A DNA stretch of 64,000 bases. It comes from Verrucomicrobiia bacterium. Its GTDB lineage: Bacteria > Verrucomicrobiota > Verrucomicrobiia > Limisphaerales > JAEYXS01. The translations under genes were made by a program, and so were the position numbers. The DNA is taken from NCBI GenBank assembly GCA_036405135.1, contig DASWYF010000040.1:62001-126000 (forward strand). The letters are read 5' to 3'. A model generated the notes under the pieces. It ran no database searches, was not told where the DNA came from, and saw only the letters and a program-made list of their open reading frames with translations. Each line of letters begins with the position of its first letter. The first letter of the stretch is position 1. This document shows, piece by piece, positions 40,451-47,203 of the stretch.

Positions 40451-43210
40451 ATGAGCAGCCACTCTCCCAAGACGAGCACCGAGATCCGTCAGTCGTTCCT
40501 CGATTTCTTCAAATCGAAGCAGCACACCATCGTCCCCTCGTCCAGCCTCATGCCGGACAGCCCGAACCTGCTCTTCACGAACGCCGGCATGAACCAGTTC
40601 GTGCCTATCTTCCTCGGTGAACGTAAGGCCGACGTCTCCCAGTGGGCTGGTGCAGTCCCCGGTAGCGACACGCGCGCCGCAGACACGCAGAAATGCATCC
40701 GCGCCGGTGGCAAGCATAACGATCTCGATGACGTCGGTTTGGACACCTATCACCACACGTTCTTCGAGATGCTCGGCAACTGGTCCTTCGGCGATTACTT
40801 CAAGAAAGAAGCCATCGACTGGGCGTGGGAACTTGTGGTGCAAGTCTGGAAATTCCCGCCACAACGCCTCTACGCCACCATCTATCAACCGGACAAATCG
40901 AAGAACGATCCTGCTGATCGCGATGAAGAAGCGTGGGGCTATTGGGCCGAGAAGTTTCAATCCGTGGGCCTCGATCCCGCCATCCACATCGTCAATGGCA
41001 ACAAGAAGGATAACTTCTGGATGATGGGCGAGACTGGTCCCTGCGGTCCCTGCACCGAGATCCACGTGGATCTCCGCCCCGGCCCCATCGCCACGGACCT
41101 CGACGCTCAAATCTCCGGTGCGAAGCTCGTGAATGGCTCCGATGCCCGCTGCATCGAGATCTGGAACAACGTCTTCATCCAATACAATGCGAACCCGGAC
41201 GGCACGTTCTCACCGCTGCCCGCGAAGCATGTGGACACCGGCATGGGCTTCGAACGCGTGACCAGCATCATCCAAGGCACGAAGTTCCTCACGGATTTCC
41301 AGAACGCCAAGATCTCCAACTACGAGACGGACATCTTCCGCCCGATCTTCGACGAGATCGAAAAGTTGAGCGGCAAGAAATATGGCTCCACGCTCCCGAA
41401 AGCTGGCTCCACCGGCGACACCGAGCAGGAGAAGATCGACGTGGCCTTCCGCGTCATCGCCGATCACATCCGCACGCTCAGCTTCGCGATTGCCGACGGT
41501 ATCCAACCGGGCAACAACGACCGCAACTACGTCCTCCGCCGCATCCTACGCCGCGCCGTGCGCTATGGCCGCACCCTCGGCTTCCACGAACCGTTCTTCT
41601 ACAAGCTCGTGGATGTCCTAGCCGTTCACTTCGGCGATGTCTTCCCGGAAATCCGCACCCGCAAAGCACACGTGCAGGAAGTGCTAAAACGTGAAGAGGA
41701 AGCATTCAACAAGACATTGGATCGTGGTATCGCTCTCTTCAACGAGAACACGGCAAAAATCTCAGGCCAAGTGTCAGGCAACTTCGCTTTCACTCTGTAT
41801 GACACTTACGGTTTTCCGCTCGACCTCACTGAGCTTATGGCTCGCGAACGCGGGTTGTCTGTCGATAAGGCTGGCTTCGACAAGTTCATGGAAGAGCAGA
41901 AGGCAATGGCCCGTGCTGCTCAAAAGAAAACCGTCATCGAGCTTTCCCAGATCGAAACGCAAACACCCACGAAGTTCATCGGCTTCGACGCCTTGAACAC
42001 CGAAGCAAAGGTCGTCGAAGTCGTCGAGTTGAAGGACAAGACGGCGGTCGTTTTGGACACCACTTCCTGCTACGCCGAGATGGGTGGTCAGGTCGGTGAC
42101 ACCGGTGAACTCACCGGCTCCGGCCAGCTCTGGCGCGTATCGGATACGAAGAAGACCGGCAACACGTTCTTGCATTTCCTCGAACAAGGTGATGCTCCCG
42201 CCGTCGGTGCGAGCGTGACCTTGTCCGTGGATCCCGCGCGTCGTCACGCTGTCGAGCGTCATCACAGCGTCACACACTTGCTCCACTGGGCCTTGCACGA
42301 AGTCGCCAGCAAAGAAGCCTCGCAGAAAGGTTCCGCCGTGGGACCAGACAAGCTGACCTTCGACTTCAACAGCGCCCCGCTCACTGCGCAGCAAGTCACA
42401 GACATCGAGAAGCTGGTGAATGAACGCATCCTCGAAAACGCCGCCGTCTCTTGGACGGAAGTGCCTTACGCCGAGGTGAAGAAGAACGCGGGCATCATGC
42501 AGTTCTTCGGTGACAAGTATGGCGACATCGTGCGCGTAGTGCAGATCGGCGGCGAAGCGAAAGCTTTGAACGGTTACTCCATGGAACTCTGTGGCGGCAC
42601 CCACGTGCGCGGCACCGGCGAGATCGGTTTGTTCCGCATCAACAGCGAATCCGCCGTCTCCGCTGGCGTACGCCGTATCGAAGCCGTCGCCGGTCTCAGC
42701 GCCTACCAGATCGCCCGAGAACAGGCCGAACTCCTCAAGACTCTTGCTGGCAAAATGAACGCCCCGCTCGGCGAGATCGAGAAGAAGCTCGACGCCCTGC
42801 TCGCGCATCAGAAGGACTTGGAGAAAGCCCTGAAAGCCGCCGCCCAACGCGAAGCCGCACAGACCGCCAAGAGTCTGCTTGCCAAGGTAGAAACCATCAA
42901 CGGCACCCCGCTCATCGCCGCGAACGTCGGCAATGCGGACGGCGACACCGTCCAGACCATCGTGGACTCGCTCAAGAGCGAGTTCAAAGGCGTGATCGTC
43001 CTCGGCGGCGTGAACAACGGCGCCGTGGCCCTCATCGCCGCCGTGACCCCTGACTTCACCGCCAAGGTGCAAGCCGGTAAGATCATCCAGACCATCGCCC
43101 CCATCGTCGGCGGCAAAGGCGGCGGTAAACCCGACAATGCCCGCGGCGGCGGCAAAGACGGCAGCAAGATCAACGAGGCATTGGAGAAGGTGAAGACGCT
43201 GCTGGTCTAA
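40451..43210 (+). CDS. alaS: Alanyl-tRNA synthetase
   Basis: The 919-residue cytoplasmic enzyme charges tRNA-Ala. The class II catalytic domain spans about 1-260 (HHTFFEMLGNWSFGDYFKKE, then ETGPCGPCTEIH and DTGMGFERV). The tRNA-recognition helical domain follows. The editing domain that removes mischarged serine or glycine has the zinc ligands HSVTHLLH near 602 and CGGTHV near 715. The C-Ala domain closes with GGGKPDNARGGGKDGSKI near 895. Length is slightly above the usual 870-880. A GGTAGGGC element and a 15-pair terminator-like hairpin follow the stop at once. Confidence 0.97.
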   Translation: MSSHSPKTSTEIRQSFLDFFKSKQHTIVPSSSLMPDSPNLLFTNAGMNQFVPIFLGERKADVSQWAGAVPGSDTRAADTQKCIRAGGKHNDLDDVGLDTYHHTFFEMLGNWSFGDYFKKEAIDWAWELVVQVWKFPPQRLYATIYQPDKSKNDPADRDEEAWGYWAEKFQSVGLDPAIHIVNGNKKDNFWMMGETGPCGPCTEIHVDLRPGPIATDLDAQISGAKLVNGSDARCIEIWNNVFIQYNANPDGTFSPLPAKHVDTGMGFERVTSIIQGTKFLTDFQNAKISNYETDIFRPIFDEIEKLSGKKYGSTLPKAGSTGDTEQEKIDVAFRVIADHIRTLSFAIADGIQPGNNDRNYVLRRILRRAVRYGRTLGFHEPFFYKLVDVLAVHFGDVFPEIRTRKAHVQEVLKREEEAFNKTLDRGIALFNENTAKISGQVSGNFAFTLYDTYGFPLDLTELMARERGLSVDKAGFDKFMEEQKAMARAAQKKTVIELSQIETQTPTKFIGFDALNTEAKVVEVVELKDKTAVVLDTTSCYAEMGGQVGDTGELTGSGQLWRVSDTKKTGNTFLHFLEQGDAPAVGASVTLSVDPARRHAVERHHSVTHLLHWALHEVASKEASQKGSAVGPDKLTFDFNSAPLTAQQVTDIEKLVNERILENAAVSWTEVPYAEVKKNAGIMQFFGDKYGDIVRVVQIGGEAKALNGYSMELCGGTHVRGTGEIGLFRINSESAVSAGVRRIEAVAGLSAYQIAREQAELLKTLAGKMNAPLGEIEKKLDALLAHQKDLEKALKAAAQREAAQTAKSLLAKVETINGTPLIAANVGNADGDTVQTIVDSLKSEFKGVIVLGGVNNGAVALIAAVTPDFTAKVQAGKIIQTIAPIVGGKGGGKPDNARGGGKDGSKINEALEKVKTLLV

Positions 43211-43211
43211 C

Positions 43212-43240
43212 TTGGTAGGGCGAGACTCTGTCGAGCCCTT
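43212..43240 (+). repeat. GGTAGGGC element, imperfect copy
   Basis: TTGGTAGGGCGAGACTCTGTCGAGCCCTT starts two bases after the alaS stop. AGGGC pairs with GCCCT but the inner part pairs poorly, unlike the copies at 3128, 29675, 33524 and 21912. Confidence 0.55.
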
Positions 43241-43257
43241 GCTAAAATTCCCTCTGC

Positions 43258-43290
43258 ACAGACCGCACGTGACTTTCACGTGCGGTCTGT
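43258..43290 (+). terminator. Perfect 15-pair hairpin after alaS
   Basis: ACAGACCGCACGTGA-CTT-TCACGTGCGGTCTGT, followed by TACTTT. A strong stem with a short T-containing tail; likely terminator for alaS. It ends only 12 bases before the GTG start of the next gene, so it may also affect that gene's expression. Confidence 0.75.
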
Positions 43291-43302
43291 TACTTTAGGG
43301 GT

Positions 43303-43899
43303 GTGCCGCATGAAGGAAGCAAAAAGAAAACAGTTACCGCTACCCGTTCGCGCCGCCCGGATGTTAAAGCGTCTGGAAAACGTTCGCTGGCTGGACGAAG
43401 GACAAAAGTCGCTGCACGCCCTCGGACTCGCGGCAACTCCGCAGGAACGTTGGGACATTTGGGAACAAAACGTCCGCTCGTTCGGTTATTGGAAGCCCTT
43501 GAAGCGGAAAAAATCCGCTACATCCTGATCGGCATGTCTGCCGCCGTTGCCCAAGGGGTGATGGCAAATACCCTCGATATCGATCTGTGGGTTGACCTTC
43601 CCACCCGACAATACATGCGGCTGATCAATCTCGCCCAAAAACTCGGTGCCACACCCGCAGCCAAAACAGTGGTCTATCTCGAAGACGGCGTTCCTGTGAA
43701 CTTTGTCTATGAAGTCACCGGATTGGGCAAATTTTCCAGCGAATGGAAACATACCGTTAAAACTTCTCTGCATGGCCATGCCCTGCCTGTGCTTAAGCTG
43801 GAACGGATATTGAAAAGCAAAGAAACCATCCGGCGCGATAAGGATGAATTGCACATCCTGCATATCCGAGAGTTCTTACGGCTGCGGCGCAAAGCCTAG
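43303..43899 (+). CDS. Nucleotidyltransferase-fold protein with basic N-terminal extension
   Basis: The GTG at 43303 opens a 198-residue frame. Residues from about 65 form a minimal nucleotidyltransferase-like domain: IRYILIGMSAAVAQGVMANTLDIDLWVDLP fits the G-x-A-x(n)-T-x-DID pattern of the AbiEii-like/MNT group. NFVYEVTG and LHGHALPVLKLERILKSKETI, then RRDKDELHI follow. The first 60 residues are rich in lysine and arginine (KKKTVTATRSRRP, GRRTKVAARP) and may be a nucleic-acid-binding tail, or the true start may be further downstream. There is no obvious antitoxin partner. It follows directly on the alaS terminator. Confidence 0.7.
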   Translation: MPHEGSKKKTVTATRSRRPDVKASGKRSLAGRRTKVAARPRTRGNSAGTLGHLGTKRPLVRLLEALEAEKIRYILIGMSAAVAQGVMANTLDIDLWVDLPTRQYMRLINLAQKLGATPAAKTVVYLEDGVPVNFVYEVTGLGKFSSEWKHTVKTSLHGHALPVLKLERILKSKETIRRDKDELHILHIREFLRLRRKA

Positions 43900-43978
43900 C
43901 CCTCCCCGCTCTCGACATTTCCCCTGCCCCTGCCAATATCCCTTTAGCCGTTCGGGAGATAACAAAAAAGGGAATTCT

Positions 43979-44623
43979 ATGATCCGGCTCATCTTGATCG
44001 TTCTATTGCTAGGCTTGGCACTTGTGGGCGGCACCGCCGTTGCACTGCACCATTACTTCGGCTGGAAAGGGCTCGTCGCTTTTCCGTTTCTGCTCATCGC
44101 CTTGCTCTGGATTGGCAAAATCATAGCGGGCAAGCTGTTCAAAAAATTCCTGCTCAGCATGTTTTCTATGAAGTCTCGCGTATTGCGCGAGGCCACCATG
44201 ACCGTTCATTCCGTCACCGCCGTTCCCATGCCAAAAATGGAACCCGCAGACGATCATGAACATGCCGAAGAAGATGACGATCACGACGATGAACCCGAAG
44301 ATCCGCAGCTCTATTACCAAGTGGACATGACCATCACGCCGAAAGGCGAGGACCGCGTGTGGGAACCCGGCGAATTCATCCTCACTTCCGATAAAATCAA
44401 AAGCCTTGAGGAACTCGAAGACGGCAGCAAGGAACTCGGCACCACCCATGAAGTGCAGATCTGGAAAGAAACCGCCTTCGGTCCCGATGACGAAGGCAAG
44501 TATCCGGGCACACAACGCCTCCTGATCACCTTCGCTGTGAAACCCGCCACCACCACTGCCTGGCTGCATTACTACGATGAACCGATCGGCACGTTGAAAT
44601 TGCCGGCGACGATTGATGTTTAA
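43979..44623 (+). CDS. Membrane protein with acidic linker, unknown function
   Basis: ATG 43979 is preceded by AAAAAAGGGA, a fair ribosome site, giving 214 residues; the longer frame from 43844 overlaps the previous gene and is rejected. Two transmembrane helices (about 2-22 and 32-50: RLILIVLLLGLALVGGTAVAL, then LVAFPFLLIALLWIGKII) precede a run of acidic and histidine residues (about 97-113, HEHAEEDDDHDDEPED) that could bind metal. A beta-rich soluble domain follows (LYYQVDMTITPKGEDRVWEPGEF and similar). I recognise no family. It precedes the DUF1801 gene by 11 bases and may share its transcript. Confidence 0.75.
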   Translation: MIRLILIVLLLGLALVGGTAVALHHYFGWKGLVAFPFLLIALLWIGKIIAGKLFKKFLLSMFSMKSRVLREATMTVHSVTAVPMPKMEPADDHEHAEEDDDHDDEPEDPQLYYQVDMTITPKGEDRVWEPGEFILTSDKIKSLEELEDGSKELGTTHEVQIWKETAFGPDDEGKYPGTQRLLITFAVKPATTTAWLHYYDEPIGTLKLPATIDV

Positions 44624-44634
44624 CGCTTAACCCC

Positions 44635-45255
44635 ATGGACTGCAGCCGCGCCCGCACTCACGACCCCGCTGAATGGCTCGAGACATGCCCGGAATTCTCC
44701 TGGCCACTCGCAGAAAAGATTCACGAATGGATCCTCACGTGGGAACCGGACCTCACCGAATCCATCAAGTGGAACATGCTCTGTTTCACCGGACGCAAAC
44801 TCGTCTGCGGCATCAGCGCGTGCAAGAAACATCTCGGCATCACTTTCTTTCGCGGCACCGAATTACCTGACCCCGCCAAGCTCTTCACTCCAGAAGCGAA
44901 CAATACGAACATCCGCAGCATCCGCGTGACCACACTGGAAGGCTTCAATCGCGAGGCCTTCCGTGAACTCGTCCACGCCGCCGTCGCCCTGGATGCTGAT
45001 CCTGAAGCTGTCCCGGTTCCCAAGCTCAAACCCGGCACGCGCGCTCCATGGCCCATACCCGATTACTTCGCCGCCGGTTTAAAGAAAAACAAAAAGGCGA
45101 ACGACCATTTTCAAAAGCTCGCCCCCTCCTGCCAGCGAGAATACATCGTCTGGCTCGCCACTGCCAAGCGTCCTGAAACTCAAGCAAAACGCCTTAAAGA
45201 AACTCTCGGTGCCTTGAGCAAAGGCTACAAATGGATCGACCGTAAAAAGGGATAA
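44635..45255 (+). CDS. DUF1801/YdeI-type protein
   Basis: The 206 residues combine an N-terminal DUF1801 domain (about 15-120; LAEKIHEWILTWEPDLTESIKWNM and KLVCGISACKKHLGITFFRG) with a C-terminal YdeI/OmpD-associated helical part (about 140-205; IPDYFAAGLKKNKKANDHF, then YIVWLATAKRPETQAKRL). YdeI-like proteins have been linked to peptide or acid tolerance but their biochemistry is not known. Cytoplasmic, no signal. It follows the membrane protein at 43979 and is followed by a palindrome repeat. Confidence 0.82.
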   Translation: MDCSRARTHDPAEWLETCPEFSWPLAEKIHEWILTWEPDLTESIKWNMLCFTGRKLVCGISACKKHLGITFFRGTELPDPAKLFTPEANNTNIRSIRVTTLEGFNREAFRELVHAAVALDADPEAVPVPKLKPGTRAPWPIPDYFAAGLKKNKKANDHFQKLAPSCQREYIVWLATAKRPETQAKRLKETLGALSKGYKWIDRKKG

Positions 45256-45279
45256 ACTGCATTAGCAGGCCACAAACGT

Positions 45280-45323
45280 TCTCCCTCTCTTCTCAATGAG
45301 GAGAGGGCCGGGGTGAGGAGTGA
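45280..45323 (+). repeat. CTCTCTTCTCAATGAGGAGAGGGCCGGGGTGAG repeat copy
   Basis: CTCTC/GAGAGG palindrome with an altered centre, followed by GCCGGGGTGAGGAGTG. It sits between convergent genes. Confidence 0.72.
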
Positions 45324-45349
45324 GAGCGCCAACGGCTCTACAATAAAAC

Positions 45350-46372
45350 CTAGCGTTTTTCCACAAACACCCCTAGATGATTTCCTGACGGCCTCTCCCT
45401 TCCCGGTATCCGTGTATGGATCGGGCAATTCAGCAACTCCCACTTCCCCGGACTACGCTCCACCACCAACGCCGTTGAACCACCCCCATCGAGATTGATC
45501 GCCGAATGCGCCCCCTGATCCACCATCACCTGGATCAACTCATCGTAATTCATCCCTTCACTATACCTTGGCTGCCGCCCATCCACTGCCACGAGAATCA
45601 GCTTCGTTCCCTCTTTATCGAAACCAATCGCCGTGCGCGGCTCCAGCGTATTGCTTGTCGGCACCGGCTCCGGCCCCCTCTTTCCCTCACGCACGAGAAA
45701 AATATTTCCAGAGATGGCATTGTAAACCTCGCTCGCTGGAGGACGGATAAGTGACAGCTTGTTATCCCTGCTGATATACAAAGTCGGCGCGTCCCACTTA
45801 CGCTCCCCTTCGGTATAGATTGTCCCCTGCGATGCCGCGATGCCATGCACCGTGACCGGATCGCCCGAGCGGGGGTAATAATCCCACGGCGCATTCGAGA
45901 ACCATGGCGAGAAAAAATCCCCGTTCAGCGCGATCTGCGTCTTGAACTCACGCGCGAACTCACCCGTCGTCCGCGCCGTCAACGGATGCTTCTCACCAGG
46001 CTTTCCCGGCGTCACCAGAAAGCCCACCCCGTTCGCCTTCAAATCTATCGTCACCACATGAATTACCACAGGGCGTGGCCCCCTCCTCGCTTCCCTCACA
46101 TACGTAACACCAGGAAACAGCTCCTGCATCACCGATGCCGGTTGCGGGCGCAGGTAATACCAACCCAGCGTCACCCCTGTCGTGAGCAATCCGCCCACCA
46201 CCAAAGCTATTGTCCCTCGCAAGAAAAGCCTGCGCCATCCTTGAAGTTCGGAGAAGAAACCTCGCGAAAGCCGCCAGCCCAAGAAGACAAAAGCCACCAA
46301 CCCGAAGGCCACCCACCACAGTATCTGCGGCCAACTGTTCACAATGAGATCAGATGGAATACTCCGATCCAC
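45350..46372 (-). CDS. Membrane-anchored phosphodiester glycosidase (NAGPA/DUF2233) family protein
   Basis: The 340-residue product has two N-terminal transmembrane helices (about 14-33 and 48-70) and a large extracytoplasmic NAGPA-like domain (about 75-338). Family hallmarks are TQIALNGDFFSPW near 147, PRTAIGFDKEGTKLILVAVDGRQP near 245, and INLDGGGSTALVV near 293 with GNHLGVFV at the end. The family includes the mammalian enzyme that uncovers mannose 6-phosphate; bacterial members are implicated in cleaving phosphodiester-linked sugars of envelope glycans. It overlaps the Rrf2 gene's end by 23 bases in the same direction, so the pair is one operon. Confidence 0.9.
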   Translation of the reverse strand: MDRSIPSDLIVNSWPQILWWVAFGLVAFVFLGWRLSRGFFSELQGWRRLFLRGTIALVVGGLLTTGVTLGWYYLRPQPASVMQELFPGVTYVREARRGPRPVVIHVVTIDLKANGVGFLVTPGKPGEKHPLTARTTGEFAREFKTQIALNGDFFSPWFSNAPWDYYPRSGDPVTVHGIAASQGTIYTEGERKWDAPTLYISRDNKLSLIRPPASEVYNAISGNIFLVREGKRGPEPVPTSNTLEPRTAIGFDKEGTKLILVAVDGRQPRYSEGMNYDELIQVMVDQGAHSAINLDGGGSTALVVERSPGKWELLNCPIHTRIPGRERPSGNHLGVFVEKR

Positions 46373-46757
46373 TTTCGGTCAGCTTCTGGAAAGTGATCCG
46401 GTTCACCGTATCGTTCATCACCTTGCCCAGTTCCTGCCACACGCCACGCAGCTCCGGGGCGCACTGCGGATCACTCATCGCCGGGGTGTCCAGCAGTGTT
46501 CCATGGATGCAACGCAACACATCGCCCACCGTGATCTCGGAAGGCGCCTTCGCCAGCAAGTAACCGCCCATCTTGCCGCGCACACTTTTCACGATCTGCT
46601 GGGATTTCAGCTCGATGAGAATTTGCGTGAGGAAGTTCGCCGGGATGCCCTGCTCCGCCGCCAGCGATTCCACGCGCTGCGCCTTACCGGACGCATAGTG
46701 CCGCGCCAGGCCGAAGACAGCCCGCATCGCATAATCGCTCTTCACCGAGAATTTCAC
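46350..46757 (-). CDS. Rrf2 family transcriptional regulator
   Basis: A 135-residue Rrf2-type regulator starting at GTG 46757. KFSVKSDYAMRAVFGLARHY and RVESLAAEQGIPANFLTQIL form the winged helix; LKSQQIVKSVRGKMGGYLLA is the wing. Iron-sulfur Rrf2 proteins such as IscR and NsrR carry three cysteines; here I see only two in the region (RCIHG and PQCAPEL), so a cluster of the usual kind is doubtful. An inverted repeat lies just upstream of the start. It is co-transcribed with the glycosidase gene and divergent from the acetate-permease-like pair. Confidence 0.9.
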   Translation of the reverse strand: MKFSVKSDYAMRAVFGLARHYASGKAQRVESLAAEQGIPANFLTQILIELKSQQIVKSVRGKMGGYLLAKAPSEITVGDVLRCIHGTLLDTPAMSDPQCAPELRGVWQELGKVMNDTVNRITFQKLTESGSEYSI

Positions 46758-46766
46758 GCCGCCAAT

Positions 46767-46784
46767 CTAGGCTATGAATCCTAG
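46767..46784. promoter_or_regulatory. Inverted repeat CTAGG-N8-CCTAG upstream of the Rrf2 gene
   Basis: CTAGGCTATGAATCCTAG lies 9 bases before the Rrf2 start, between it and the divergent transporter genes. It is a candidate self-regulatory site, but the arms are only five bases long. Confidence 0.45.
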
Positions 46785-46885
46785 GTGACAATCTCTTTGG
46801 CAGTCTATTTCTCCCGGCAGAAAAACTGGCTGTTTGCGTCATTCCACCGTTGCCCTTAGTCAGCCAAGCGGGTAAAACCCTCGGC

Positions 46886-47203
46886 ATGTCATCCCCGTCT
46901 GGTGAAAAGCCCGGTGAAAAATTTGATATGCATAGCGAGTCATTTTTGCACTCGTTGATGCGCAAGCAGTTGAAGCTGTCCATCGCCTGCGCTGCGACTT
47001 TTATGATCGCGCTTCTGGGCATGCCGCTTTTGAACTATTTCGCACCGGAATTCATGGCCAAGCGCATCTTTGGCTTTACCCTGAGCTGGTTCATCTTGGG
47101 CATCGCCTTCTTCCCCTATGTCTGGGTCATCTCGTTTTATTTCATCAAACGCTCCATGTCCCTAGAAGAAGATGAAGTCAAATCGGTGAAAGGAGAGAAG
47201 TAA
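46886..47203 (+). CDS. Small DUF485-like membrane protein paired with the symporter
   Basis: The frame is open from TTG 46850; I choose ATG 46886 (105 residues), while ATG 46928 would leave a more usual short N-terminus. Two transmembrane helices are clear (about LSIACAATFMIALLGMPLLN and FTLSWFILGIAFFPYVWVIS), ending in a charged tail (KRSMSLEEDEVKSVKGEK). This matches the DUF485/YjcH proteins that precede cation/acetate symporters. Its stop overlaps the symporter start as TAATG, so translation is coupled. Confidence 0.85.
   Translation: MSSPSGEKPGEKFDMHSESFLHSLMRKQLKLSIACAATFMIALLGMPLLNYFAPEFMAKRIFGFTLSWFILGIAFFPYVWVISFYFIKRSMSLEEDEVKSVKGEK

Noticed and set aside
41774-43279. 501-codon open frame antisense to alaS.
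   Set aside because: alaS is certain, and the antisense product is glycine/aspartate/valine-rich with no domain.
43280-43528. 82-codon frame in a different register from the nucleotidyltransferase gene.
   Set aside because: It would start inside the terminator stem and ends early; the longer frame carries the conserved nucleotidyltransferase pattern.
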